From NCBI GenBank assembly GCA_027186245.1, contig CP114492.1, forward strand, positions 5,840,501 to 5,904,500: 64,000 bases of DNA, in the 5' to 3' direction. Under the pieces are notes generated by a model, which saw nothing but the letters and a program-made list of their open reading frames with translations, was not told the DNA's origin and searched no databases. Origin of the DNA: Coriaria nepalensis (lineage: Eukaryota > Streptophyta > Magnoliopsida > Cucurbitales > Coriariaceae). The position numbers were made by a program, and so were the translations under genes. This document shows, piece after piece, positions 24,065 through 37,359 of the stretch (its first letter is position 1; each line of letters starts with the position of its first letter).

Positions 24065-25077
24065 AAAAATAGTGGAAGTGCTAAATTATATTCAGTGAAA
24101 ACAATGAACAGTTCTTTCCTCACTCCGACCCAAAAAAAAAAAAAAGATTGCACAGAAGACAGAGAGAGCTAGAAATTAAGTGGTAATTTTTCCCTTATAG
24201 AATGCTACAGCACCAACAAAAGGGGAGAAGGGCTAATCTAATCATCAACATCTGTAAGGACTATTTTTGAACTCCACCTTTTGGAAAAACAAAATTCATA
24301 GGAAAAAAAAAAAAAAGCAAATTACTGATGTGTTTTTGCTTCTAACATCTTGCATACCAAGAAATTTTTCGACTCAATAATCCCATAGACCTATATTTTT
24401 CAAAGCCAAGGGGAAACTAGCCTCAATCCGACTGCATGAAAATTACAGTAAAACTAAAACAATAGAAGAAATAAATAAATAAACAGGCTTTATAGTACCT
24501 AAACGCCACTTCAAATCCAATTTTCCAACATCTTAGATAAACGCCCGTCAGTTTAAAACCAATTTGACACTATCCAGTTGGAAAACCACTGAAGAAAACC
24601 ATTCAACTCAACTGAATTTCTACTTGAGGCGTTATTTTACCACATTTTCCCATCAACCTGAATTTCTACTTGAGGCGTTATTTTACCACATTTTCCCATC
24701 AACCAAACAAAGATTAATAATTGTAGCTAGAATGCGGTAATTAAATTACACATGCACACATAATACACAAACAATATCGAAATAACAAATTGGAAGACGA
24801 TCATTCATGAATTATCACTACTTAATACTTCGAAATGATTAAAGACACAAGGGTTTCCCCAGATTATTCAGAAAGTAATAGATTAGAAAGAAAAAAACAT
24901 AGATCAGAGAGATTAGATCAATGCAACACGTGAAATTTATACAACGAATTTAACCCTCGAAGGCGATCAATAATTGGGAATGAAAGAATTATACTACAAA
25001 CGAAGAAGAACTTATTCTCCTTGAGCAATAAGGAGGATGAAAATGAGACCGTCGAAATAAGGGCTCGACAGTTTTAC
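24065..25077 (-). other. Probable 5' UTR intron of the OB-fold gene
   Basis: On the minus strand a good donor (TAG/GTAAAAC) occurs at 25078/25077 and a T-rich acceptor (CTATTTTTAG) lies about 20 bp upstream of the ATG at 24044. The region between is AT-rich and has no coding capacity. The 5' UTR exon would then lie at about 25079-25170, where the minus strand is CT-rich. No transcript evidence is available. Confidence 0.45.
24612..24703. repeat. Exact 46-bp tandem duplication
   Basis: The 46 bp starting ctgaatttctacttgaggcg at 24612 are repeated immediately at 24658 with no visible difference. It lies in the probable 5' UTR intron of the OB-fold gene. The lack of divergence suggests a recent slippage or repair event. 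Confidence 0.9.
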
Positions 25078-25279
25078 CTATTCAGAAAAGGAGGAAGAGA
25101 GAGAAGACGCCGACTTGGGAAAATTACAGAGCAATCGGGCATGTGGAAAAATTTTCTCTGAGCCCTAAAAACGAAAGAAAATGAAGATGGGTTATTTGAA
25201 ATTACAGCCGTCGATTTCCAATGGCTTAGACATCTTTTCGACCGCCCACGTGTTTCTTCCTTTTGATTTTTAGTATACA

Positions 25280-26280
25280 TTTTTTTAGTCTACTTGTAGA
25301 CTTGCAGTCAATGTGGAATTGGGTAAAAGTGCTTTTGTTTGTTTCTTCTGTCTTGTTCGAGTTGAGTTCAGTTAGATCTAACTTCTTGTCTTTGGCTTGT
25401 GTCGATTTCCCTCTAGCGCCGGATCCCTCTCTTTATTTTTCGTTTGTTTATCCTGCGGGTCTGTTTGGGCCTGGCCTTTATTTGTTTCTTGTTTTTGGGT
25501 TTGGGGGGTCCCTTTTCCATCGGAACATCTTTTCAAAAAAAAAAAAAAAAAAAGAGGTAAAATATTTAAAGTGGGTTGGGATTCCTACCATATTCCATTT
25601 TGATATGAACTATCATAGTGAATCTAGACCTTTAATTTTTTAAAAATAAATCGGAATCCTCTATATTTAAATCCTTCCCTTCTCTTTTTTTTTTATCTCT
25701 TCAAACTCATCACAGGCCGTCTCTCTTCTACCGGCCACAGATTAACTTCCTGCTTCGTTCATCTCCCCTCAAACTCTAGTGCTGTCAGTATTCCTGTGAC
25801 GACGTGCATTGCTTGATTCCAGCCATATACCGACCTCATGATTTCTCTTCCTCCAAGGAACACACCTGTTCTTGAACCAAATGAAACAAAATGTATAATT
25901 CTAGTTTTAGCTTTTAGGAGTTGATTTTCTTTTGCATTTACTCAAGTTTCTGTTACGAGCACACGATATATCCCAAAAAAAAGTGTAGAGTGTGAGCGTA
26001 TTAGAAATACAGAGACTTCGAAAATTAAAAAATAATAATTTAAATTGAAATAAAATAAAGTGTAAAATAATAAATGACATAAAGATAAATTGTTAAAAAA
26101 TAAATGATACATAAATTAAACACCGATAAATAAAAAATATATTAATTTAATTGATAAGATAAAATAAAATCACTTTATTAAATTAAAAACATGTTATGTA
26201 ATAGAATTGATTTGACTTGAATTACATGCAAAAAAAGTATGTAATAAAATTAATCATTTCAGGAATTACAGTTCGTACAC
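25280..26280. other. Intergenic region with no gene seen
   Basis: A G/T-rich stretch at 25300-25534 ends in a poly-A run (25535-25553), which could be the tail of a retroposed sequence, but no coding part is recognisable. The remainder is AT-rich. Confidence 0.4.
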
Positions 26281-26289
26281 ATCCTCTTC

Positions 26290-27600
26290 TTTAATTTTTT
26301 GTGTCACTTTCTCAAGATCTCTAATGATAAAGTGGATCTCTAATTTTCTTAAAGACAATCTCTTCTTTTGAGTGAGAAAGAAATCTCTCCTTCTTCTCTA
26401 ATTGTTCTTTTACTAGATTTACTTCAGGTACTTAGGTTCTTATGAAAATTTAAAATTCACCTTGTAACCTTATACCTTCGCTACAATTCTTTGATCATCT
26501 ATCTAATATATATGGTATGGCATATGAAGAAAATGGTTTCCTAAGATAACCTCCCACGTTCTTTACCATGATGAAGGTCATTTGAAAACAAACTTCGTTA
26601 TTGCATACTACAATATCTGAAAGTTTGTATTCAATTAGCATCTTTGCTCCCTTTGTTGTATTAAAAACATTTGTTGTCTTTGAAAAGTATCTTAAAGATA
26701 TCATTCCCTCATTTATACAATTCATATCAACTCCATAATCAATTAGAACTTCATCTTTCAAGGTGTATTCCTTGTTGACAACTATAGTAATAGGAGAGTA
26801 CCATTTTTGGAATATTACTCTCTCTATATGATTTATCCATTTTAATTTGAGTTGTGTCTGAAAACTTAATACTTTAGTTTCAGCTTCTTAGACTTCTAAT
26901 TTGAGTTGTATCACAAGATTAGCCTATTGGGGAGTCTCCTGATTAGGTGAAGAGGGAGTAATATAAAAAATTTCATATTTTCTATTATTTATAAATTTTG
27001 GCTTTAGACTTTGTCCTTTCTTTTTCAGAAGATTTACTTTGAATTTTAGATTTTCCATAGAAGTCTTCCTTTTGCTCTTAGCTCTTTTAGAGTGCCTTTT
27101 TTTGGATCTTTGAAATTGAATTGTGAGAAGTTCCTTATTCTATTTTAAGAATCATTATATCTTCTTCTTAATTATTTAGAAGAATGTGAGAAAAATACCA
27201 TTTTAATCCTCCATCAATGGAAAGCTCATTGATCTTTTTCTTCCTTGGGCATTTATTTTGATAAACCCCTGGCTCAGCACATTTGTAGTATACATGGATC
27301 TTAGTTCCTTTTGAAGATTGAACTTCTCTTTTCTTAAGATACAAATTCTTTTTCCTTGATTTCATATACCTTTTATAGGAATGACCGTAATCATCCTTCA
27401 TATACTTTCTAGAGTATTTCTTCTTTTTGAACAGACTTTCTTTTATACTCTATGCAAAGGTGTTGCTCACAAACGTCTGCTAACACTCTTTTTCCATCAA
27501 GGCGTTGCTTAGCTAATTTAGATCGAAGCTTTATGTTTTTGCATAATTGGATTGCTTCGTCTTCTACTTGAGAGATTTTTTCATATCATATGGCTAATGG
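26290..27600 (-). pseudogene. Retroelement / endogenous pararetrovirus-like polyprotein relic
   Basis: On the minus strand a basic segment (near 27.3-27.4 kb) leads to a damaged zinc knuckle (YYKCAEPGVYQNKC: the first Cys is Tyr and the His position is Val). This is followed about 0.5 kb later by an aspartic-protease-like segment (VLIDYGVDMNCINEGMI at about 26.7 kb, with DYG where DTG or DSG is expected). The order coat/gag zinc knuckle then protease fits plant pararetroviruses (Caulimoviridae) as well as LTR retroelements; the second part looks more like the pararetroviral type. Stops and frame changes are frequent, and no reverse transcriptase was recognised downstream. It is an old broken copy. 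The class assignment is tentative. Confidence 0.5.
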
Positions 27601-27960
27601 TAGGAAGGCTAAACGACAACCAAACTTCAATAAAGTAAGTTGACTTGATAACTATTCATATCTTTCACATCAATTACTTACTGACTCATCAATCAAGTGA
27701 CAACGAGACTATGGATGGCTGCAAAGTCACTCCACTTTATCTAAATTTAAATTTAGCTTGGTCTTCTTACTATTTTGCTATATATTATGAACTCAAGGTC
27801 TAAACTCTCGTTAAAAAAACAAAATTAAAACAAAACATAAACAAACAAATAAATATTGCTCAAAACAAGGTATAGATTGAAAATGATAACAGCAGTGCCA
27901 ATTAGCTATGAACAAATTATTCTGAAAGTAATCAAGAAGGGATCTTAATTAAGAAAGTAG

Positions 27961-27966
27961 TTTATT
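27961..27966 (-). terminator. Likely poly(A) signal of the carbonic anhydrase gene
   Basis: The minus strand reads AATAAA here, 88 bp beyond the TAA stop at 28054-28056, a usual 3' UTR distance. Confidence 0.5.
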
Positions 27967-28053
27967 AAAGGAAGCTAGACATATATATATATATATATAG
28001 TATCATTATTTCTCATCAGGTAGCGATTACCATTATTTCCCTTAATTAATTAA

Positions 28054-31000
28054 TTAAGACGATGAAAGCGATGGTGTAATTCCGATGTGAAGGTCCCAGA
28101 GCTCAAAAGTTCCCTTGACAAAGTTATAGTGTGCACCCTTGAGAGCAAGGGTTTTGTTCACCACACCTTCTCTCACAAATGGATATGTCAATAAGTTCCC
28201 TAGCGATACATTCACAGCCTCCTGAAAACGACATAGTTTGATCATATCTACATATATATGTGTGTATTATTTAGCCCAAAAAAAATAAAAAATAAAAAAG
28301 TATACAAAAGAAGTAATTACCTTTTCACAGTGATTGCATTGGTCCTCAAAACTCAAGGTATTGAGTTCCTTTCTCACCTTGTTCTTTGCCGGTGAACAAA
28401 TTTTTACCCAATGCTCAATGAAGTCACTGCCAGGGAGGGAAAAGAAGCCATTGTGCTGTTATTATAATAATTATTATTATGAATTTCCTGGCGAAATAAA
28501 GCTATTAATTATTGGCTGGATTATTTTTCGGTGCTTTCGATATAAAAGTAGGTCAATGAGATATGGATACGGATATAAGTATTGGATACGGTAATGTAGA
28601 AAATTTAAAAATTTAAGATACGATACGAAAATGATATTAATTTTTAAATTTAATATATTTTTATTTTTATTTTTAATCTTTAATCTATATAACATAAACA
28701 TAATAAATATATAATTATTGAATATATATAACGTCTAATAAAAATAATTACATGTATTAATGAAGATTATATGAACATAAATTATCATATTACACTTATT
28801 CAAATATTCCTTAATAATTATAAGTAAGATTATATAGATTTTTAATATACTCTACAAGTATATACTCTTAATGGTCTAGATGAAAGACATATTATTATTT
28901 GTGATGTCATAGTTCAATCAAAACTATTGAGATTTGAGAGTATATGTTTGAAAATTCTCGTAAAATTATATATCATATATCAAATATCTAAAATTATTCA
29001 AAATGTTACTAATATTAAGTATTATATATATTTATTTTAGTTTCCTTTAAAATATTAACAAAATAAACTAAAACATATCATATGATAATATTTGAATGCA
29101 AAATCGAATAGATGCAAGAGCAATAATATGTAAATGTAAGATGAATAAGAAAATAAAGTGAAAAAAAAAAGTTATAAATTAGAACTATATAGAGATAAAT
29201 AGAGAAATTAATATTTTATTTTTAAATTATTTATAAAATATACTAAATTAAATAAATATATATATATATATATTTATCTGTATAAGTATTATGAGAGATT
29301 GAGATATATTGAATATTATTTATGCAGTATCCTTAATATATCAAAAAATATCAAATAATTATAAAGTGAATATGACTAAATACGAATATCAAATACAAAT
29401 ATAACGTGAATACATAATTCATTGTGAAATTTCGGTACTTTAATATTCACGTCAAAACCGACACTCAGGTCAATAACTGGGTGGAACTTAATAAACTTAT
29501 TCGTTCGGAAAAAGTTATTTTTAGTTTAATTAAGATAATAAATAAATAAATAAAAAGGGAAAAGGGAAAAAGCGAAACCGTTGGATGCTCTCCTCCAAGA
29601 TTTTATGTAAAGGCTGGCAAGCTGCATCCTTTTACGATTTTATGATTCAGCAATCAAATTGCTGAAACAAACTCATCTAACTTTGTAGTGGTATTTGCCA
29701 ACATCACACGAGAGATTGGAAGAATTCTGGATACTTCCAAGAATATGTACAACTATGTATATATTTGTAAATTTTATGTATATAGAAAGAAGAATTGTTA
29801 ACTTTATATATTTAGGATTCTACCTTTTCTTTGAATATAAAAAGTATTACTTTTAAAATTTTAATTATATAAATATAATTCATATGTGCAAAAAAATTAA
29901 GGAAACATTAATTTTAAATTGGATAAAGTTATATAAAATTTAAAATTTATAAAAAGTATAAGTCTGAATTCCTAATTCTATAAATAATATTAATTGCAAA
30001 TATTTAGATGATTTAATTCTCATTTTAATATTATTTCTATAAATAAATAATTAAAAAATAGTGGAGGCCCAATACCTAAGAGTTATAGAGGTGACAAAAT
30101 AAGTCGGGATAGCACGAACACATACGAAACGACACAAAAAAAGCACGGCACGTGCACCGGCATAACACAGGTGTCGGACCTTGTCGTACCCAATTATGCA
30201 GGCACGTGAACCGGCACGACCCTTTTAGACCTATCCGAGGTACTTGCCCAAAAGTGTCTCCTAATTTTAAAAATTTTTTCTCCAAAAATTATTTTGTATG
30301 TTTAAAAACCTTTTGATTAATACAAAATTTTATTTGACCAAATAATATTGGTTGCAATTTATTTATAATTTTAATTATTAATTATATTAATTTATAATTT
30401 ATTAAATAATTATTATTAAGAACGATTAATTATATATAAAATATATATTATAATATTAGTATTTTACTAGTTATTTTAAAATTTTTCTTTTATTTAAATT
30501 TTTTTTTTTCAAAAAAAGTTAACTTTTGAACCAACTAGTCAAAATAAGCTCATACGTTAAAATAAACACATGGATCGAAACAGATCCATATATCGGCATA
30601 ATATATTTATAATTTATTACTATATCTATACCTTTATTTTTAAATACGAATACCATATGAATCAATTCATACCAAATACTATATGAATTAATTTATACTA
30701 TGCTCAAACCATATTGTACCCGTACTAATCACCGCTTCTAAAAAATTAGTTGCCTTTGTCTAAGGCCCGCCGTTTATAGCATAGAAGCAGTAGAAAGCTT
30801 TTTCTTTAAATTAAATACATTAAATTATTTCTATATATATCATAGTTAATTATTTAATAATTATCTTTAAGAGTAGTTCAGGTTGATTAAACAAACATGC
30901 CCATCCACAAATATCTATATATATAGGTATATATATGTACATATAATAATTGGGGTATTAATCATAATGGTGAGTAGGAGAGAAAATGGATATACCTAGC

Positions 31001-32351
31001 AGTTGTCCCATCATCTGGGATGGACATGAGCCCCTTTATACCGCCACAGCAACTGTGTCCAATCACTACAATATTCTCTACCTGAAAATCCATTTGTTTA
31101 TGGTAGTCTTATTAAGCTATATAATAAAATATAATAAAATATATAATATAATATAATTTTAAAAGATCCCATTTATGAGTGGATCATCTATCTTCACCTT
31201 CAGATGCAAGACCGCATATTCAATGCCAGCCCCCACTCCGGAATATTTTGTCTACAATATAATGTCAATAATGAAATAGTAAGAGTGTCTGTTCAATTTC
31301 TTTGGTGAGAAGTAAGGTTTGTTGTAATGAACAGTGAAATTAAAGTGAACCTTATCATAGGGCGGGACCATATTGGCGATGTTTCGAAGAACAAAGGCCT
31401 CTCCAGGCTGGAAATTGAGGATATGTGAAGGGCAAACCCGACTATCCGAGCATGCAAACACCATAAACTGCCCATATATACATATCACATGTGAATTAGT
31501 CAAAGTAAAACCTTCATATATTTATAGATATAGGTAGATAGATGTGTACTATATAGTTAATTTATGGATGGTTATAATCGTACCTTAGGGCTCTGGCCTT
31601 TGGCCAGTTGACCGTACAAAGCAGGATCCTTCCTGATAAAGAGGAAGAATTGCAGTACAAATGTAAGTATAAACTTGGTTTAGCAAAAGAAATTATAGTA
31701 CTGCACGATTACTTTACTTAGAAACAGTCCTAAAAGGAAAGCAAATCCACTGCTCCACTGGCCAGCTAGTACTCTTCCCAGTACCCACATTCTTTAATTA
31801 CAATCATTGACGAGTTTCAGCTCCGTTTAATTAACTTGCTAAACACAATTTTAATATGGTCGACATCATGGAAAGGGCGGATTCGGTATTTTGTTTTTTA
31901 TACAGGAAATAAGGATCAAACAAACAGCATATTCGTAACAATCAGGGATATCAAGAAAAAGGAAAAAGGAAAACGTACTCGAATTTTTCCGTCTTAAAGT
32001 AATTGAACCCGGTCTGGATCCTCTTGTCCGGGTCGAATTTCTTCGAACCGTTAACCTCCAACTCCGCCGTTATCTGCTTGATCTTCGTGGCGGCGACGTC
32101 CCCTAGGCCTGCTTTCTCGCTGTTACCGAAAAATAGTAATTAATTTATTATTATTTTATTTTTTCAGAATTCAGATACAGATAGTGGGACCCGCTCTTCC
32201 ATGAAACGGTTTCTACCTTATAGGCGTTACTTACGGTTACCGCCTCCCACTTGAAAATTGAACTGAAAAGAAAATAAAGTGTATTTACTGTTTAGTACCT
32301 GAGAAGCTTGCTGAGCTTGGCTATGGCTTCCTCGTACGAATCATCCGTCAT
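28054..32351 (-). CDS. BCA: Beta carbonic anhydrase, cytosolic type
   Basis: Eight coding exons (32299-32351, 31979-32119, 31584-31632, 31351-31467, 31198-31251, 30996-31081, 28321-28426, 28054-28221), all joined by GT-AG introns in frame, give 257 residues. The enzyme reversibly hydrates CO2 to bicarbonate. Zn ligands are Cys87 (FACSDSR), His147 and Cys150 (GHSCCGG), with the Asp89/Arg91 pair of the active site. Other family hallmarks are [31 protein letters not shown] and the C-terminal [14 protein letters not shown]. The protein starts [20 protein letters not shown] with no transit peptide, so a cytosolic or plasma-membrane BCA2/3/4-like form is inferred rather than the plastid one. A non-coding first exon probably ends near 32717 (donor AAG/GTCAGT). 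Intron 6 is unusually long (about 2.57 kb) and holds a transposable element. Confidence 0.95.
30086..30740. mobile_element. hAT-like non-autonomous element, copy inside carbonic anhydrase intron 6
   Basis: It begins tagaggtgacaaaataagtc and ends with caccgcttcta, whose reverse complement (tagaagcggtg) resembles the start. The subterminal part is rich in gcacgacacg-like motifs (gcacgaacacatacgaaacg, ggcacgtgcaccggca). The interior is AT-rich and non-coding and closely parallels the element at 33821-34415 (shared tttatttgaccaaataatatt, gttttaaagttattag-type segments). GGTGGCAAA-like ends and GC-rich subterminal repeats are typical of plant hAT MITEs. No clear 8-bp target duplication remains. 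Confidence 0.65.
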
Positions 32352-32773
32352 ATCGTCCTCCTGCAAATAAGAAAAATAAACAGATAAGTCAAGAAATTAA
32401 GCTCTAGAGCAGATGGATCGATCATGAGTACAGAATCAAGCTACTAAACTGAGCTTTCAGAAATTACTCAATAAACAGAATTAACCAGGTCAGGATCAGA
32501 ATCCTTACAGCGATCGATGAGTAGATTATGCCAAAACGAATTAAAACAAAATCAAACAAAAGAAAACGTGATTTCACGCTCGAAAATAGGAATCACACAC
32601 AGTATACGATAAAATGGATTTAGTTAATCGATGATCGTAAAGTGTAATGGCGGAGAAGATGATCGATTTATTCTAGTGGAACAAGATGGAGGAATTAGCA
32701 TCTGTAATTGAACTGACCTTGAATCTAGGACCCAGAGACTGAAACAATTTGGTGATTATGATAGGTCACTTTG

Positions 32774-32779
32774 TTTATA
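32774..32779 (-). promoter_or_regulatory. Possible TATA box of the carbonic anhydrase gene
   Basis: The minus strand reads TATAAA about 55 bp upstream of the presumed 5' UTR exon donor (near 32717). This would give a short untranslated first exon. It fits the gene model but is unproven. Confidence 0.4.
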
Positions 32780-33820
32780 CGAGCTGATCACACTATGACT
32801 AATCCAGTTTCCACTACTTGTACAGAGAGAGAAAGAAATGGTGGTATTCATAGGAAGAGCTGTTGAAGTCAACTTTACTAAGAGGGTTTATGTAGAATCA
32901 GTGGTTAGATAGGGAAAATTAGGGAAATTTCATTTTCCGAGGAATTAAAATAGTGGATAGGGATTTAAAAATAAAAAGGAAACATAATTCAGCACTAAAG
33001 TTGCGATGGGTTTGTTTACTTTTAATTTTTGTTTGTTGTTGGAGCAAATATATGAATACTTTATACGAATGATTCGATAATACTTATAAATTTAAATTTT
33101 TTTATAATGGTACCTAATAATATAAATTATAAATTATAAATTCAATCTAAATTACCTTTTTTTTTTTCATTTTTCATCAAAAATTAGATATGGAATTCGA
33201 ACTCCATTAATGATGGAGCTCAAGTTTGAGCTCGACCTCCCATGATGAAGATCGGGTTTGACCTCTATCCATGAGGTAAAAAAAAATTTGAGAAGCAAGT
33301 TGTACTCTGTATATTGCCAAAAAAAAAAAATGTAGTCTGTAAATTTTTATAGAACAACTTGAACGTGAGACAATAAGGTGAGAAATCAGCTCTCTTTAAA
33401 CCCAAATTGCGAAGGAATCCAACCTTTAAATGTAGATGGGATCCCAAAATTGAAGGGAATCAAAATCTGATTCTAATTTAAAACACAAATTGGAAGGAAT
33501 TTAACAATCGAATATGGATTGAAACTCCCATGTTAAGAGAGAATGAGGCGCTGGTGGCGATGGATATGTGGGGGAAACAGGAGTGTTTTGTGAATCGGAA
33601 GAGAGGGGAACTAGGAGAAATGAGTTAATGTAGGCAACAGGAGTGTTGTTGCCTTCAACTTTGTCACCGTATCATCTCCTATATCAAAATATATGTTATT
33701 GATGCGATCGAAACTCTTATATAGTAGATGTCACTTAAAATCACTCCCATCAACGAAATATATATACTTGATATAAGAGATAATTTAGGTACGAGCAACG
33801 GATCGGATTATAGTTGGATT

Positions 33821-34415
33821 TAGATGTGGCAAAATGGGTCAGGCCAGTACGAATATGTACGGCACGACATGATAAAAATTACAGACCTGTCCGGGGTACG
33901 AGCCAAAAAACGTCTCTTAATTTTATGGATTTTTTCTTCAAAATTTATTTTATATATTAAAAACTTTTCAATTAATGTAAGATATTATTTGACCAAATAA
34001 TATTTATTACAGTTTATTTATAATTTTAATTATTAATTATACTAACTTCTAAATTACTAAATAATAACTATTAAAAACGATTAATATTATACACAATATG
34101 TATTACATTATTAGTATTTTACTAATAACTTTAAAACTCTTCTTTTATTTAAAATTAATTTTTTTTAAAAAAATCAAACTTTCGAGCTCACGAGTCTAAA
34201 CGGGCTCATAGACTAAAATAGGCACATGAACCGAAACGGGCTCACGGGCCGACACGATCCTACGGGCCCGCACGACACGTTTATGATTCGTTACTGTATC
34301 TGTATCGTGTTGTGTTCTTATTTTTAGGCATAGGCATGGACACAGGCACGACACGAGCCAATCTGTGCCGAGCACGACACGACATAATCTATGCCGGCAT
34401 GAATCGCCACCTCTA
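33821..34415. mobile_element. hAT-like non-autonomous element, copy upstream of the carbonic anhydrase gene
   Basis: It starts tagatgtggcaaaatgggtc and ends gaatcgccacctcta, so the termini are imperfect inverted repeats (TAGATGTGGC / TAGAGGTGGC). Flanking 8-mers gttggatt and gtaggatc agree at 6 of 8 positions, as expected for a decayed hAT target duplication. Subterminal GCACGACACG motifs recur on both sides. The AT-rich middle matches the copy at 30086-30740. There is no coding capacity; an 81-codon minus-strand frame here is just the motif-rich end. Confidence 0.7.
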
Positions 34416-35481
34416 GTAGGATCCAACCCGATCAAAATCATGTTTTATTTATTTTTATTTTTAAGTATTTTAGTTTGTGTGGTTTATAGGTGATATTAAA
34501 TGTAAAGAGAGTCTTTGTAGGAAAATAATAAATGTGTCTAATTGAAAATTGTATTTTAAAAAATAAATAAATATGTTTTTTTTTTAATTAATGGTGAAGC
34601 CAACTATTATCAATAAAGAATTAAATGAAAAATTCATTTAGAAAATAATTAATAGAATATCTTTAAAGGGAAGAAAAGTAATACATGTATTGATGAAATA
34701 GATGGATAAATTAAGAAATTCGTTTTTTTTTTCTTTGATAGAAAAAATTTAATGAAAAAAAATTTAAGAAAAGAAATAAATGGAAAATATTTTAAAAAGA
34801 AATCAATTTAAAATGAAAAATTGAATTCGGTAATAAATAAGGAAACAAAGTTAATTCATATTCCAAAATACAATAATTAAAAGGGGAAAAAAAGAGAGTA
34901 AACGATCGGATCTAAGATCCACCTGAAGCCACAAAATGGTATCGTTGATTTGACCGATCTAACCCGAATCGGTCTTATTGAGTCCAAATTGCTCATCCCA
35001 AAGAGATATATGATCACCATATACAAATACATACATACATACAATAAAACCTCGATAAAATCATAATCTCATTTAAATAATATTTTTGGCTGGTCCTGAC
35101 TTAGAGATAACATGCTAAAAAATTCACATAGATCGAATACAATATATAAATTAATAATTTTCTAATACATAGTACTTATGATTCAATAATATTATCTTTC
35201 TAAAAAAATATAACTCAATCTTTGATTTATTTATTCTTAAAAATGATATTAACTTATATTTTATCCTTAACTTTTCTTAATCATTCTTGAATTTGGGAAT
35301 CACATTGCTCGAAGTATAATAGACATTTCTTCCATGCTTACTAATGTTAATTTATATATTTAATTAACTTTTAATTAAGCTTGATAAATTAAGAAATAAT
35401 TAATTTATCAATAATTTAATATTTTGTTAAATTAATAAATTTTCTTGATCCTAAGAGTATTAATTTATTATAATTTTACTA

Positions 35482-35519
<38 letters not shown>

Positions 35520-37340
35520 AAAAAATAAATAAATAAAGAGGACCCACTTTGTATATGAGGATCCTTTTTAAGTAAAATATATTAAAACTTTACTTTCTTT
35601 CTTTTTTTTTTGCAAGTCAATCACATTTATAACTGATTTATAAACCGATTTATATTAAATCGCTCTACAATTTTTAAGGTGGACGAGATTCACTCAATAA
35701 ATTTACCTCAAAAGTTAGATAGACTTTCGGAGCTCTAAAGGAAACTAGGTGGATTGTTTGACAAAAACGTGCACCTTTACGAAACTGAACATTACTTTAT
35801 AACTTCGTACAATTGTTATCCTGGTATCAAGTCAAAAGGTGTGAATGTGTCGTGACAAAACAAAGATGTGAATCTGACATGTTTTGTTGGAGGTAAAAGC
35901 TAATCAAATTTAGGACTAACTATTTAGTGGTTACAAAAAAGTAAGTAACGTGCATGGTTGCCCAATCGTCCCATAAATGTCTGATTTTCTCGGAATGAGA
36001 AGTTGAGAGAGAGAGATATGTAAATGTTTAATCTTACCGAGACCTTGGTTGCGCAACACAGGCACTTTCTAAATGTGAAAGCCATAATTGTCTCTCTTAA
36101 TGATTGCTGCCTAGAAACTTCTCACCTGCCCATCAAAATTGAAACCTATGTATGGTCAATCATTGATACCTTCGCCTACTGCCAGATTCATCTTGTACAG
36201 ATGTTATCTAACGCCATTTGCAAATAGCTAATTACTGCATAGTTCATATCGAAATAATAATGCCAAAAATCTATTCACACTTCGATTCAAATGCAAAAGA
36301 TAAGTTTACTTTCCAAATTTAACTAAAATGCAATTTGTTTAAAATACAATATTAATATACCATTAACAGAGACAGAGAGAGAACCTGTGAAAGAGAATAG
36401 TGGTGGAAGAAGAAGGTGATAGGAATTCGGAGTAGTTAGCAACAAACATGGAAAATATAGTTAGCGAAAGCTGAGCAAGGAGTGTATACAAACAGTGTGT
36501 GGATAAAGATAACGAAAGCTGAGCAAACTTGGGGCTTGTGTTTGTGTTTGCCTATCTCAATCTCTTATGGATGAGAGTCTCATTTACCCAAATTCATTAA
36601 TATAGGAAGTGGTAGCAATTGGTCTAGAAAACAATCACTCTCCCCAAGCCCGGCCCAACTAAGCATACACAGCCCAAGAAAAGAGTATTAATTTAGCTCT
36701 TTGCTTGGGATGTGTGGACTAAGCTTTTACCGGTTTATCCGATTCTACTGATTCTAGTGGGATGTACAAATAAATGAAATTGTGAATTTTCATTTATCTC
36801 TTAAAACAATATTTTTCATTTCCTTCTCTCGTATCACTCGCTGATTTTCACGAAATTCACTCTTGGGGTATTTCCCTCTCACCCAAATCACACTCAAATC
36901 CCTCTACCTAAATCTCACAATAGAGTTTCTTTTCCCGAGTTTGGATTCAGTCCTTGTTTCTGCATCTTTGTCTATTCATACACGTAAATTCCGGTTGTTT
37001 TTATAAATCCAATAGTTAAAATATGTGGTACCTGAAAATAACTTAAATGAAGCTTGTTTTTTTACTTTTAGCGCGACTTCCTTTTATTTTTCCAAAACTT
37101 TTCCAAAATCACTTTTTACTTTCCTTCACATACCGAGATTTATGTCTAGACCGATATATTTAACATTTCCTATACTATTTCAATTTCTTTCTTCCCAGAC
37201 CGAGCTCGCGTTCATCTTTCTCATACTGATACCTTTTACCTTTCCTAAATGATTTCAATTTCTTCCTTCACAGAACGAGTTCCGATCATCCTTCTCGGAC
37301 CGAGTTCTTCATCTTCCTTCCCAAACCAAAATCTTCTTCT
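34416..37340. other. Intergenic region with no gene seen
   Basis: AT-rich sequence with a (TA)n microsatellite at about 35486-35517 and an (ACAT)n patch near 35023-35042. Short frames at 36024-36227 and 37025-37252 have no recognisable domain. Confidence 0.5.
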
Positions 37341-37359
37341 TCGTTCCTAGACCAAGAAT

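Noticed and set aside
25280..25553. G/T-rich stretch ending in poly-A, considered as a LINE or retrocopy tail
   Set aside because: No coding similarity and no target duplication could be recognised; the poly-A alone is not enough.
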